From NCBI RefSeq assembly GCF_014651955.1, contig NZ_BMXW01000011.1:59747-123746 (forward strand): a stretch of 64,000 bases of DNA. Reading direction: 5' to 3'. The notes beneath the pieces were generated by a model that made no database searches, was not told the DNA's origin, and saw only the letters and a list, made by a program, of their open reading frames with translations. Shown here one piece after another: positions 36,335-45,639 of this stretch. Numbering within the stretch: the first letter of the stretch is position 1; each line of letters begins with the position of its first letter. The position numbers and the translations under genes were made by a program. The DNA comes from Shewanella fodinae. GTDB lineage: Bacteria > Pseudomonadota > Gammaproteobacteria > Enterobacterales > Shewanellaceae.

Positions 36335-36980
36335 GAGATTCCTCCGCCACTAAAGGCTGTGGTAATTGTCTCTGCAACAATTCCGGGGCTACTTTGGCAA
36401 CAAACCCCACAATCGCGCCAGTGATCAGTGACTCCACCACCAGCAAAGGCAGGTAAGTCACTAGGATAATTTTCCCCGCGGCCAGGTACTGCGGCCCAGT
36501 CAACACCAAGGCTAGACATACCAAGGCCCCCGTTCCAGCAACCCCAATGGCTCCAGCAACCATACCACTCATAAATAGCTGCCGCCGGTTATTGGCCAGC
36601 AATGCTTTATTGAGCCACGGTGACACCAGGTAGTAACTGAGTAAAGCGGGCAACGCAATGTTGAGGCAATTAACCCCAAGTACCAGCAAACCGCCGAAGC
36701 CAAAAAACACCGCTTGTAATAACAAGGCGACCAGCAAAGCCGGCACTGCTAGCCACCCCAACATCAATCCCATCAAGCCATTGAGTAACAGATGTACACT
36801 GCTCGGGCCTGCTGGCACAGCGACTAACGATGCCACAAAAAAACATGCAGCCAGTACGGCAGCTTGTGGTAAACGCTCGTAATCCAATTTACGAATGGCA
36901 TAAGCCACCGCCGCGGTGGTAACCAGCGCTCCGGTAATCAGCACTGGTGCCGATAGCACACCTTCGGGGATATGAGCCAT
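36321..36980 (-). CDS. cbiM: ECF nickel/cobalt substrate-binding membrane protein, CbiM/NikM
   Basis: 219 residues, seven hydrophobic helices, opening MAHIPEGVLSAPVL. In CbiM/NikM the N-terminal amine and a histidine at position 2 hold the metal. Here an Ala sits between Met and His; removal of Met, expected before Ala, would restore His at position 2. The second conserved His is in PAGPSSVHLLLNGLMG. Metal choice (Ni versus Co) is not decided by this gene alone, but NikK/NikL neighbours favour nickel. Confidence 0.9.
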   Translation of the reverse strand: MAHIPEGVLSAPVLITGALVTTAAVAYAIRKLDYERLPQAAVLAACFFVASLVAVPAGPSSVHLLLNGLMGLMLGWLAVPALLVALLLQAVFFGFGGLLVLGVNCLNIALPALLSYYLVSPWLNKALLANNRRQLFMSGMVAGAIGVAGTGALVCLALVLTGPQYLAAGKIILVTYLPLLVVESLITGAIVGFVAKVAPELLQRQLPQPLVAEESHATN

Positions 36981-36993
36981 GACTATGTGCTCC

Positions 36994-37764
36994 TTACTTC
37001 ATGTCGCGGGTAAATACCCAGATAAGCCCGCCACGTTCTACCGGGACCTCTTTGCCTTCCGGATTTTTCATCGGCTTTTTGCCTTCCAGTAATGCCGCAA
37101 ATCCCCACCAACCGGCCTTTGGCATCACATAGCTGAAGGTGCCATTGGCATCAGCGCGGACTACCTGGGTGATATAAGGATCTGCTGGTGGTGTAACACT
37201 GCCATCATTGCACCATTCCACTTCCACTTCAGCAAAAGGTACGGGCTTGCCATTGCGTTTCACGACCCCTTGAAACAGGTTACCCGTCCACAGACCAAAA
37301 GGCCGAGTCAATGGCACGATTTCCACCGGTAAACCGACTTCTGCATCCCAGTTATCTTCCATACCAAAGGCATCCACGACTACCTTGGTGTAGTGCACGA
37401 TCATCTTGCCTTCAGCGGGCTCCCAATAGGGGGCGGGTTCCACATAAAACAGGTAATCCCCCGGACGTTTAATCTGGTACAACGCATTAAAAGTTTGCGC
37501 ACCCTGTATTGATTGGGGCTGTAGAGAAGCTAATAGATCCTGTCGTCCTTCTGGGCCGACAACGCCAAATTGCACCGGCCTCGCCATATTCATTAACGGC
37601 CCTTGTGACATAGGGTGGGTAAATTTCAGCGACAGCGATAATCTGCTCTCGCTGGGGGTCGACACAATATCGTGTGACGGGATCAATTCCTGAAAATGGG
37701 CACTGACAGTAAATGAGCAGAATAATATGGCAGTCAGCAACAGCTGAGGCAGATTTCGCAACAT
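36994..37764 (-). CDS. NikK-like periplasmic protein (DUF4198)
   Basis: 256 residues from ATG 37764, preceded by CCGGAG; an upstream in-frame ATG at 37833 lies inside the candidate operator and is unlikely. Signal peptide ending VSA, then [16 protein letters not shown], the histidine-bearing N-terminus typical of DUF4198/NikK, and an Ig-like C-terminal domain ([33 protein letters not shown]). First gene of the operon; presumed to capture nickel in the periplasm for CbiM/NikM. Confidence 0.85.
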   Translation of the reverse strand: MLRNLPQLLLTAILFCSFTVSAHFQELIPSHDIVSTPSESRLSLSLKFTHPMSQGPLMNMARPVQFGVVGPEGRQDLLASLQPQSIQGAQTFNALYQIKRPGDYLFYVEPAPYWEPAEGKMIVHYTKVVVDAFGMEDNWDAEVGLPVEIVPLTRPFGLWTGNLFQGVVKRNGKPVPFAEVEVEWCNDGSVTPPADPYITQVVRADANGTFSYVMPKAGWWGFAALLEGKKPMKNPEGKEVPVERGGLIWVFTRDMK

Positions 37765-37804
37765 CAGAAACTCCGGAAAGTTGCATCGGCGGCGAGCGGC
37801 GTCG

Positions 37805-37831
37805 ATATTACAAAAATAAAATTCGTAATAC
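37805..37831. promoter_or_regulatory. NikR-like operator upstream of the nickel operon
   Basis: ATATTAC at 37805-37811, 13 bases, GTAATAC at 37825-37831: a 7-bp inverted repeat with one mismatch, 41 bases upstream of the first gene. The geometry matches the NikR-type GTGTTAC-N13/14-GTAACAC sites known in some proteobacteria, so nickel-responsive repression is likely. No nikR gene is in the window. Confidence 0.55.
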
Positions 37832-37980
37832 ACGATAGCACTCAGCCGTGACTGACGTCATCTATAAGCGACTGCTGTAACAGCACTAACTTGCAAGAAT
37901 CCAACCTGGGTCACACTCCAGCGCCCGCTTGCCGTAGCATCGTAATAATTTAGATACCACCACAAGTGTTAACGCTGAAG

Positions 37981-38919
37981 TCAACCTTTGACGCGCCATT
38001 TAGGCAACATACCGGCAGCGAAGATACCGAGAAAAATCAGCCCAATACCAGTGAGATGATACCAGTGCACTAACTCACCCAGCAGCGATACTGATAACAC
38101 CACGCCAAATACCGGCATCAAGTAGATCGACATACCAGCCGGAGCGGGTCCCAAGCGGTCAACACAAGCGTTGTATAACAGATAAGCGGCAACCGAAGGG
38201 ATAATGCCCACATACGCTAGCGCCAGCAGTGCGTGTAGGTTCCATTGTGGTATAGCTTGTCGGCTAGATTCCCACGCATAAAATGGTGCCAGTAACAGCA
38301 AGCCAATCAACATCTGTAGCGTCATTAACCCAACACGACTTATCTGTGGTGGTACACATTTCAGCCACTGGGTATAAAACGCCCAGCACAGCAAAGCACT
38401 GAAAATAATCAGGTCGCCCTGGGTGAACTTAAGTGCCAACAATAGCTGCCAGTTGCCCTGACTCACAATCATCAACACCCCGCTAAAAGACAGCAGCATG
38501 CCGACTATCTGCTGTCGCCGTAGCGGTTGCCTGAAAAACAACGCTCCCAATAACAAAATAACCAGAGGTACACAGCTATTAAGGATCAGGCCATTAGTGG
38601 CGGCGGTGGTTTGCAAGCCTATATATAACAAAGTGTTAAACGCGGTAATACCGGTGACAGACAGCCCGAGGATCAGCCACGGATGCTGCAGATAGTGCCG
38701 CCAATCCCGCTTCAGCGCCATGGCAGAAAAAGGTAACAGGATCAGCAAGGCAATCACCCAGCGATAAAATGCCAAGGTGATCGGGGGAATATCGTGCCGA
38801 ATCGCGCGGCCGACAATAAAGTTACCCGCCCAAAACAACGGTGGTAATGCGATAAGTAATACATTGACAGCCATAACCCGCCATCTGCCAGGCGATGGCG
38901 TCGTCGTTAATACATCCAT
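37981..38919 (-). CDS. EamA/DMT-family membrane transporter
   Basis: 312 residues, ten hydrophobic helices in two EamA repeats (FWAGNFIVGRAIRHDIPPITLAFYRW in the first; YLLYNACVDRLGPAPAGMSIYLMPVF in the second). It is a probable metabolite exporter of unknown substrate. The ribosome site at ATG 38919 is weak; ATG 38874 is an alternative. 68 bases after creA on the same strand. Confidence 0.8.
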   Translation of the reverse strand: MDVLTTTPSPGRWRVMAVNVLLIALPPLFWAGNFIVGRAIRHDIPPITLAFYRWVIALLILLPFSAMALKRDWRHYLQHPWLILGLSVTGITAFNTLLYIGLQTTAATNGLILNSCVPLVILLLGALFFRQPLRRQQIVGMLLSFSGVLMIVSQGNWQLLLALKFTQGDLIIFSALLCWAFYTQWLKCVPPQISRVGLMTLQMLIGLLLLAPFYAWESSRQAIPQWNLHALLALAYVGIIPSVAAYLLYNACVDRLGPAPAGMSIYLMPVFGVVLSVSLLGELVHWYHLTGIGLIFLGIFAAGMLPKWRVKG

Positions 38920-38987
38920 TGGTATAAGTTAGGTTGACCTTCCGAGGTTACAGACTAAGTCGTTTAGCGATATTTGAACATCCCCAT

Positions 38988-39476
38988 TCAAGATTTACTG
39001 GTGGCTTCCGCTGGATGTGGCCGCTGTTCCCAGGCATCGGTACGCCACAAAGGCACACTGGACAGCGCATGTTTATGGCTACCATTGGTTTCCTTGGTGG
39101 AATATGACAGATAAAGCAAGGTCTGATGTTCGCTGTCATAAATACGTCTCACCTTGAGACTCTTAAACAGCACGCTTAACGACTCGGTAAAGACCACTTC
39201 GCCAGACTTACTCTTGTCGATAGCGTCAATATCCGCTTTGTGAATAGGTCCAGTTTGGCGACAGGCGATACTCATATCAGATGGATCTGCCAAATTCAGA
39301 TTGGCTTCAATGCGGCTGATATGGCAGGTCACCCCCGGCACTTTGGGGTCGGTTATCGCATCGATCACCACATCTTTAGTGGTAAACCAGCCCAGGCTGA
39401 CTTTGCCCACATCATCGCCACATCCGGCCAATAGCCACAATGACAGCAGCATTCCCATAAATCTGTAACTTTTCAT
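38988..39476 (-). CDS. creA: CreA-family lipoprotein
   Basis: 162 residues from ATG 39476, preceded by AAGGAACC. Lipoprotein signal with LLAGC. CreA features: VSLGWFTTKDVVIDAITDP, GVTCHISRIEA, DPSDMSIACRQTGPI and a tail YDSEHQTLLYLSYSTKETNGSHKHALSSVPLW. A conserved periplasmic protein of unknown molecular role. Divergent from ppk. Confidence 0.9.
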   Translation of the reverse strand: MKSYRFMGMLLSLWLLAGCGDDVGKVSLGWFTTKDVVIDAITDPKVPGVTCHISRIEANLNLADPSDMSIACRQTGPIHKADIDAIDKSKSGEVVFTESLSVLFKSLKVRRIYDSEHQTLLYLSYSTKETNGSHKHALSSVPLWRTDAWEQRPHPAEATSKS

Positions 39477-39785
39477 ATGGTTCCTTCTCTTTATCGCCCC
39501 AAAATGGCGGCCTAGCGGGTGCCATTTGCTAAGTTTGCCCAAAACTATCAGCGCTGGTGCACGACGTCATATTGCCGCAACAAAAATGTCATTTAAGCAA
39601 GGATTTGTCATCTTTCATTCATAAAAGCTTGCTAGCCTTGCGCTGCAGAATCCGTTGCTCTATCGGCGTCCCGCATATCTGTGATTCAAGACGCCTTTTG
39701 CCGGATTGCATCTGCTATGTTAATTCTGTCCGGCAGTCGGAACTGGCTATGGCCACGCCGGAATTATGCCCTTAAGGAGTCTGCG
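39477..39785. promoter_or_regulatory. Divergent promoter region between creA and ppk
   Basis: About 310 bases without a gene. GTCAT-type elements occur at 39566, 39588 and 39607 but not at the strict 11-base Pho-box spacing, so phosphate control is suggested only weakly. The strong Shine-Dalgarno AAGGAG at 39774-39779 marks the ppk start. Confidence 0.35.
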
Positions 39786-41894
39786 GTGTCCCCTTCCACT
39801 GAAAAGTTTTCTCTGGATAAAGAGTTATCCTGGCTGTCATTCAATGAGCGAGTATTACAAGAAGCCGCAGATAATTCCGTGCCGCTGGTTGAGCGTGTGC
39901 GCTTTCTTGGTATCTACTCCAACAATATGGATGAGTTCTTCCGGGTCAGAGTTGCTGAAGTCCGCCGCGCAACCTTACTTTCCAGTCTCAAGGATGGTCG
40001 CAATTACAGCCGCCATCTGATGGCTAAAATTCAGACCAAAGTGCTGGCGTTGCAGGAACGTTTTGATGCCATTTATGTAGAATTGATGCGCGAACTGGCA
40101 AGACGCAATATATTCCTCATCAATGAGCAGCAATTGAGTGAATTTCACAGCCTGTGGCTGAAAAATTACTTTAGAGATCACCTAAAGCGCCACATTACCC
40201 CGCTGATTATTCACAAAAATTCCGATTTGGTGAAACACATTAATGACGACACCACTTATCTGGCCGTCTGTTTCTATACCAAAGAGCAGCGTCAATATGC
40301 CTTGGTGGAAGTGCCGACCAAGAATGTTGAACGTTTTGTGCAACTGCCACCGGAAAAAACAAAATCACGCAAATACTTAATTTTACTTGATAATATCATC
40401 CGCCATTGCATGGATGCGCTATTCTCGCCATTTTTTGAGTATGACAGCATGGACGTGTACTCGATGAAGTTCACCCGCGATGCTGACTTTGACCTCAACG
40501 ATGAGCTGGAACAAAGCCAACTGGAAAAACTCACCAAAGGCTTGAAACAGCGGCTAACCGCAGAACCAGTGCGACTGGTATATGACCGTGATATGCCGGA
40601 GCACATGTTGGCGATGCTGACAGAACAGCTGAATATCTCCAACACCGAATGTATTATTCCCGGCGGTCGTTACCACAGTTTTAAAGACTTTATCGGTTTT
40701 CCAAATCCTGGCAGAAAATATCTGGAGAACCCGAAAATTTCGGCCTTGGACAGTGTGCTGTTCAACCGCAGCCACAACTACTTTGAAGCGATCCGCCAGC
40801 AGGACATCTTGCTGTACTACCCGTACCATAAATTTTCCCATTTCACCGAGCTGGTGCGCCAAGCGGCCTATGACCCGGCGGTGAAATTCATCAAAATCAA
40901 CCTGTACCGCGCGGCCAAAAAATCACGGGTGATCCAGTCGTTGATCGATGCCGTTAAAAATGGCAAGCAGGTCACCGCCGTTATTGAGCTACGCGCCCGT
41001 TTTGATGAGCAAGCCAATATTGAATGGAGCCGGGTGCTGGCCGAAGCTGGCGTTAGAGTGCATCACGGTATTCCCAGCCTGAAAATTCACTCCAAACTAT
41101 TTCTGGTCGGCCGCGAGGAGCAAGGTGAACTGCAGCTCTACAGCCATATAGGCTCAGGTAACTTCAATGAAAGTACTGCCAAGATTTACACCGATATTTC
41201 GCTGTTTACCGCCAACCAAGATGTTGGTCGCGAAGTCGCGCAGGTGTTTGAACTAATTGAACATCCTTATCGCCGTTTTGACTTCAACCAGCTAATCGTC
41301 TCGCCTTATAACGCCCGCAGTAAATTACTGGAGCTGATAGATATCGAGATAAAAAATGCCAAAACCAAACGCAAAGCAGCGATTACGCTGAAACTCAATA
41401 ACCTGGTGGATGAAATGCTGGTGCAGAAGCTGTACGAAGCATCCGCTGCTGGCGTCAAAATCAAGTTGTTAATCCGTGGTATGTGTTCGTTGATCCCGCA
41501 AATCCCCGGCATCAGCGATAATATTTCAGTGATCAGTATTGTCGACCGCTTCCTAGAGCATTCTCGTATTATGCTGTTTTACGCGGGTGGGCAAAACAAT
41601 CTCTACCTGTGTTCTGCCGACTGGATGGCGCGCAATATCGACAACCGGGTGGAAGTCAGTGTGTTAATTCAGGATGCACAGCTAAAACGCATGCTAATGG
41701 ATATTCTGGCGATTCAGTTCAGTGACAATACCAAGGCGCGTATCATCAATAAAGATCAGTCCAACCCCTACCGTGAACGCGGCAACCAGCGTAAGGTGAG
41801 ATCGCAGATTGCGGTTTACCAGTATCTGGTTAATTATGAGAAGAAATGCCTGCAATTGCTCAGCCAGCAGATGGCTGATGAGACAAACAGTTAA
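39786..41894 (+). CDS. ppk: Polyphosphate kinase 1
   Basis: 702 residues from GTG 39786, chosen because AAGGAG lies directly upstream and the encoded SPSTEKFSLDKELSWLSFNERVLQEA is the usual N-terminus; ATGs further upstream give non-homologous residues. Phospholipase-D-like catalytic motifs: KIHSKLFLVGRE (autophosphorylated His), GSGNFNESTAKIYTD and FLEHSRIMLFYAGG. It reversibly makes polyphosphate from ATP at the membrane. ppx follows after 14 bases. Confidence 0.95.
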   Translation: MSPSTEKFSLDKELSWLSFNERVLQEAADNSVPLVERVRFLGIYSNNMDEFFRVRVAEVRRATLLSSLKDGRNYSRHLMAKIQTKVLALQERFDAIYVELMRELARRNIFLINEQQLSEFHSLWLKNYFRDHLKRHITPLIIHKNSDLVKHINDDTTYLAVCFYTKEQRQYALVEVPTKNVERFVQLPPEKTKSRKYLILLDNIIRHCMDALFSPFFEYDSMDVYSMKFTRDADFDLNDELEQSQLEKLTKGLKQRLTAEPVRLVYDRDMPEHMLAMLTEQLNISNTECIIPGGRYHSFKDFIGFPNPGRKYLENPKISALDSVLFNRSHNYFEAIRQQDILLYYPYHKFSHFTELVRQAAYDPAVKFIKINLYRAAKKSRVIQSLIDAVKNGKQVTAVIELRARFDEQANIEWSRVLAEAGVRVHHGIPSLKIHSKLFLVGREEQGELQLYSHIGSGNFNESTAKIYTDISLFTANQDVGREVAQVFELIEHPYRRFDFNQLIVSPYNARSKLLELIDIEIKNAKTKRKAAITLKLNNLVDEMLVQKLYEASAAGVKIKLLIRGMCSLIPQIPGISDNISVISIVDRFLEHSRIMLFYAGGQNNLYLCSADWMARNIDNRVEVSVLIQDAQLKRMLMDILAIQFSDNTKARIINKDQSNPYRERGNQRKVRSQIAVYQYLVNYEKKCLQLLSQQMADETNS

Positions 41895-41908
41895 CGGGAG
41901 AGGAGCAT

Positions 41909-43393
41909 TTGAGCGAGGTTGCCAAGCACTTTGTTGCCGTGGATATGGGCTCCAATAGTTTTCATCTAGTCATTGCTAGGGAGCAGGACGGTAGCATCCA
42001 GATCCTGCATAAAGAAAAACAGTTAGTACAGTTGGCCGATGGACTGGATGACAACAACATTCTCAGTGATGTAGCCATTAGCCGAGGCATAGCCTGTTTA
42101 CAGGAGTTTAAGCAACGCTTTTCCAGCCTGCCGTTGCCACAAGTCAGAATGGTCGCCACTTATACTTTGAGGGTGGCAAAAAACCGCGAAGCATTCCTGG
42201 AAGCCGCGCAAAAAGTGCTGCCCTACCCCATAGAAGTGGTATCGGGTCACGAAGAAGCGCGGCTTATCTACAGTGGTATTGCCCATACACAAGTGTTAGC
42301 GGCACGTAATCTGGTGATTGATATTGGCGGCGGCTCTACTGAAGTGGTGCTAGGCAGTCGCAGTCGTGCCAGTTCGTTATCCAGTCTGCGCTGTGGCTGT
42401 GTCAGCTATAACCAGCGTTTTTTCAAAGATGGAGTCATCAGTGCAGCGGCCTTTAACGCCGCACTCAGTGCGGCCGACAAACAGTTTGCCTCACTGTCCA
42501 AAGAGTATTTCAGCGGTGACTGGGATCTGACGCTCGGCAGTTCCGGCAGTGTCAAAGCCATCTGCGAAGCGTTGTTGCAGTTTTACAGTGACGATACCGT
42601 CACCATGGCGCGACTCAAGCAGCTCAAACAACAGCTGATTAGTTGGGGGCATGTTAACAACATTGTGCTAGAAAATGTTGACAGCAAACGTGCCCCACTG
42701 TTGCCCGCCGGACTGGCAATTATGATCAGCTTCTTTCGGCGGTTACCGGTAACCTCGCTGGAGTTTGCCAACGGTGCACTACGTGAGGGTGTATTGTATG
42801 AGTTAGCCGGTATCGGCACCTTCAGCGACATCCGACAACGTACGGTAGACAGCATGGCGCAACTCTATCACATTGACCGACAACATGCGGAGAAAGTACG
42901 TTTGACGGCGATGACACTGTTTGACGGAGTGGCCGACAGTTGGGGGCTAGCGGATCAGCGACATACGCTGGAATACGCTGCCATTCTGCATGAAATTGGT
43001 ATTCATATCAGTTCCCGTGCCCATCATAAACACGGGGCTTACATCATTGCGAACAGCGATATGCCAGGATTTGGTGAACAACAACAACAGTTGCTGGCGC
43101 GCTTAATTGGCAACCAGCGCAAAAAACTGGATCTGGAACGACTGACACAGTTGGATGAACCAGAAAAACGCCTTTCTATCCGCTTGATTGCCCTGATAAG
43201 ACTGGCAGTTTTGCTGAATCTAGGGCGTATTGCCAGCGGCATTCACATCAGCAGTGTCAGCACTAGCGAACAAGGGCTGAATCTGGCCTTAAAAGAGCCC
43301 AAACACCGCATCAGTCTGTTTGTAAAAGATCTACAACGGGAACAGAAACAGATGGCAAATGTGGCGTTGGACTTGCAATTCAGTTTTGCCTGA
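41909..43393 (+). CDS. ppx: Exopolyphosphatase
   Basis: 494 residues from TTG 41909 with GGGAGAGGAGC upstream. Ppx/GppA ASKHA fold: VDMGSNSFHLVIA, RVAKNREAFLEA, GHEEARLIYSGIA, VIDIGGGSTEVVLG, then a C-terminal HD-type helical domain (LHEIGIHISSRAHHKHGAYII). It degrades polyphosphate from the ends. The operon with ppk gives synthesis and breakdown in one transcript; the non-ATG start may keep Ppx levels low. Confidence 0.94.
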   Translation: MSEVAKHFVAVDMGSNSFHLVIAREQDGSIQILHKEKQLVQLADGLDDNNILSDVAISRGIACLQEFKQRFSSLPLPQVRMVATYTLRVAKNREAFLEAAQKVLPYPIEVVSGHEEARLIYSGIAHTQVLAARNLVIDIGGGSTEVVLGSRSRASSLSSLRCGCVSYNQRFFKDGVISAAAFNAALSAADKQFASLSKEYFSGDWDLTLGSSGSVKAICEALLQFYSDDTVTMARLKQLKQQLISWGHVNNIVLENVDSKRAPLLPAGLAIMISFFRRLPVTSLEFANGALREGVLYELAGIGTFSDIRQRTVDSMAQLYHIDRQHAEKVRLTAMTLFDGVADSWGLADQRHTLEYAAILHEIGIHISSRAHHKHGAYIIANSDMPGFGEQQQQLLARLIGNQRKKLDLERLTQLDEPEKRLSIRLIALIRLAVLLNLGRIASGIHISSVSTSEQGLNLALKEPKHRISLFVKDLQREQKQMANVALDLQFSFA

Positions 43394-43403
43394 ACGCACG
43401 CAC

Positions 43404-43425
43404 AAGGGGCTATTTTTAGCCCCTT
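43404..43425. terminator. Bidirectional terminator between ppx and the FKBP gene
   Basis: AAGGGGCTA at 43404-43412 pairs with TAGCCCCTT at 43417-43425; T-rich on both strands. Confidence 0.8.
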
Positions 43426-43434
43426 TATTGATAG

Positions 43435-43776
43435 TTAATCGTCACGGGTTAACACTTCCAGCAGTTCAATCTCAAAATTGAGATTGCTGTTTGGCGGGAT
43501 CATATTCGCTATCTGCCGTTCACCATAGGCCAACGATGCCGGCACCCACAACCGCCGTTTACCGCCCACTTTCATACCGCTGATACCTTCCACCCAGCCA
43601 GCAATGACCTTTTTGTGACTTAACACCGTCTGAAATGGCTGACCTCGCCCATAAGAGGAATCAAATTCAGTACCATCTTCCAACCAGCCTCGATAATGTG
43701 CGGTGATCAGTGCACCGCGCACTGCGGCTTTGCCGTCACCTAGCTGGATATCTTCTATTTTTACGTCTGTCGTCAT
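43435..43776 (-). CDS. FKBP-type peptidyl-prolyl isomerase
   Basis: 113 residues, a single FKBP domain with no signal: GALITAHYRGWLEDGTEFDSS, GRGQPFQTVL, VIAGWVEGISGMKVGGKRRLWVP, LAYGERQIANMIPPNSNLNFEIELLEV. Active-site aromatic and Asp residues are present. Cytoplasmic folding helper; likely substrates not identifiable. Confidence 0.93.
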   Translation of the reverse strand: MTTDVKIEDIQLGDGKAAVRGALITAHYRGWLEDGTEFDSSYGRGQPFQTVLSHKKVIAGWVEGISGMKVGGKRRLWVPASLAYGERQIANMIPPNSNLNFEIELLEVLTRDD

Positions 43777-44063
43777 CCGTTATTCGCCTAATCAATTGAC
43801 TCAAGCAAGCCATTATATCTTGCAAGCGGCGATACCACACGCAACAGCAACTTGAACATGCCCCCAATTAATTTTGTACTTTGGTGCGCAGCTTTCGCCA
43901 CACTCGCCAGTAAGCCATTCTTACTCTGCGACGGCTCCAATGATCCAGTTCTAGGCATCGTTGATCACCGCTGGCGATACCAAAGTAATTTATCCAGCCT
44001 CGTAGATACTGAGCTCACCCGACTATTTATTGATATACTGAGCAGTCTTAAGCTTTTGTTGTT
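43777..44063. other. Intergenic region, no gene seen
   Basis: Upstream regions of the divergent FKBP and GFA genes. An 85-codon plus-strand frame (43852-44109) runs through the terminator hairpin and lacks a ribosome site, so I do not call it. A promoter-like TTTATTGATATACTG near 44029 could start a leader RNA. Confidence 0.4.
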
Positions 44064-44090
44064 AGGAGCCACTCAAGGCTCCTTTTCTTT
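44064..44090 (+). terminator. Terminator hairpin just upstream of the GFA gene
   Basis: AGGAGCC at 44064-44070 pairs with GGCTCCT at 44077-44083, followed by TTTCTTTT. It stands 22 bases before the GFA start with no gene upstream on this strand, so it is either an attenuator or the end of a short RNA. Confidence 0.75.
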
Positions 44091-44112
44091 TCCTTCACCG
44101 AGAGGATAGCGG

Positions 44113-44529
44113 ATGACTGTCACCAAAGGTTCCTGTTTATGTGGCGCCGTCACTTTTGAAATTGACGGGCATTTTGATCGATTCTTACTCTGTCATTGCA
44201 GCCGTTGCCGTAAAGATACCGGCTCAGCCCATGCCGCCAATCTGTTTTCTTTCAGTGCCCAGTTGACATGGTTAAGTGGCCAACAGGATGTCACCCATTT
44301 TCGGTTAGCAGGAACACTGCACGGCAAGAGCTTTTGCCGCCACTGCGGTTCAGCACTGCCAACGCTGCAAATGGATAATAAATTGCTGGTCGTCCCCGCA
44401 GGCTGTCTGGATACCACGTTGGGAATTATGCCAGAAGCGCACATTTTTACCGACAGCAGAGCCGACTGGGATCGCCATCTCGCGACACTGCCAGAATTTG
44501 CAAAACTTCCCGGTAGGACTGATGAATAA
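44113..44529 (+). CDS. GFA-family zinc-binding protein
   Basis: 138 residues: GSCLCGAVTFEIDG, CHCSRCRKDTGSAHA and FCRHCGSALP supply the zinc cysteines. Paralogue of the protein at 18472 but only moderately similar. GAGAGGATAGCGG precedes the ATG. The stop overlaps the next start (TAATG). Again paired with a GNAT gene, as at 17945-18891. Confidence 0.87.
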   Translation: MTVTKGSCLCGAVTFEIDGHFDRFLLCHCSRCRKDTGSAHAANLFSFSAQLTWLSGQQDVTHFRLAGTLHGKSFCRHCGSALPTLQMDNKLLVVPAGCLDTTLGIMPEAHIFTDSRADWDRHLATLPEFAKLPGRTDE

Positions 44530-45005
44530 TGGTAGCGATCCGTGCCTACCAACAGTCGGATGCTGATGCTGTTTATCAACTGTTTTATGACACAGTACAT
44601 ACCATCAATTGCAGAGATTATTCTCTGGCGCAATTGCAGGCGTGGGCACCTGAAACCGCTGATAAACGGCGATGGCAACAGCGTCTACTGTGTAATCAGC
44701 CTTTACTCGCTTATGCCAATGAACAGATACTGGGTTATGCAGATCTACAACCGGACGGTCTTATCGACCAATTTTTCTGCCATCATGCCCATCAGCAGCA
44801 AGGGGTTGGTTCCGCATTAATGCAAGCGTTGTTTATCAAGGCGCAACAGCTGCAACTGCAGAGGATGTATGCGCATGTCAGCATTACCGCCAAACCCTTT
44901 TTTGAGCGCTGGCATTTTCAAACAATCCGCATGCAGCAAGTCACCATCCGTGATCAGCAATTGACCAACTATCTGATGGAAAAGTCGCTGGTGTATCTTT
45001 ATTAA
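44529..45005 (+). CDS. GNAT-family N-acetyltransferase
   Basis: 158 residues. MVAIRAYQQSDADAVYQLFY at the start, acetyl-CoA loop HHAHQQQGVGSALMQALF (Q-Q-G-V-G), then YAHVSITAKPFFERWHF. Similar to the YafP-like/putative acetyltransferase group. Translationally coupled to the GFA gene. Confidence 0.87.
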   Translation: MVAIRAYQQSDADAVYQLFYDTVHTINCRDYSLAQLQAWAPETADKRRWQQRLLCNQPLLAYANEQILGYADLQPDGLIDQFFCHHAHQQQGVGSALMQALFIKAQQLQLQRMYAHVSITAKPFFERWHFQTIRMQQVTIRDQQLTNYLMEKSLVYLY

Positions 45006-45054
45006 CGTCAGCTAACATCGGGGAAGCGCACAGTAGAAATGAGCAGGAGATCTT

Positions 45055-45591
45055 ATGTCGCAGTTATCCAACTACCATCTGATGGCCCGTTACAACCTCT
45101 GGATGAATGCTAAGATATATGATGCAGCCGCGACCTTAACACCGGCCCAATTACAGCAGCAGCGCGGCGCCTTCTTCGGCTCTATCATCGCAACACTCAA
45201 TCATCTGCTAGTGGCTGATATTCTGTGGCTACAACGCTTTGCCAACCAGTATGACAATGGCAAGCTAGCGGCAGTGGCAGCGTTAACGCCGCCTTCTCAG
45301 TTAGATCAGATACTTTATCCTGAGTTGTCTCCATTAAGTGCGCAGCGACAATGGCTAGATCAACAGCTGTACGACTGGGTAACGACGTTAACGGAGCTGC
45401 AACTGGCCGGAGTGTTAACCTACCGCAACAGTAAAGGTGTGCTACATCGTAAGCCGTTTGCCGCGGTGCTACAGCATTTTTTCAACCATCAGACCCATCA
45501 CCGAGGACAGCTATCCACGTTGCTGTTTCAAGCAGGTATTGACGTAGGCGTTACGGATCTGCTGGCTTTGATTGATGATGAAGGCGTATAA
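45055..45591 (+). CDS. DinB-family metal-binding protein
   Basis: 178 residues, four-helix bundle with the DinB His triad: LNHLLVADILWLQRF (first His) and FNHQTHHRGQLSTLL (second and third His). Family members are thiol-dependent transferases or damage-induced proteins with undefined roles. GAGCAGGAGATCTT gives a clear ribosome site. Confidence 0.87.
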   Translation: MSQLSNYHLMARYNLWMNAKIYDAAATLTPAQLQQQRGAFFGSIIATLNHLLVADILWLQRFANQYDNGKLAAVAALTPPSQLDQILYPELSPLSAQRQWLDQQLYDWVTTLTELQLAGVLTYRNSKGVLHRKPFAAVLQHFFNHQTHHRGQLSTLLFQAGIDVGVTDLLALIDDEGV

Positions 45592-45639
45592 CATGCAAAC
45601 GACGAGTAATCTATGGCTATCAACGCAGGAACCAGGGGC

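Noticed and set aside
37832..37980. Possible cobalamin riboswitch before the nickel/cobalt operon
   Set aside because: No B12-box (GCCACTG) or conserved helices seen; the NikR-like palindrome explains control better.
39560..39620. GTCAT repeats upstream of ppk resembling a Pho box
   Set aside because: Spacing between elements is 22 and 19 bases, and the second half-sites at 11 bases are missing, so the match to the PhoB consensus is too weak to call.
43852..44109. 85-codon frame upstream of the GFA gene
   Set aside because: It runs through a terminator hairpin and has no ribosome site; composition looks non-coding.
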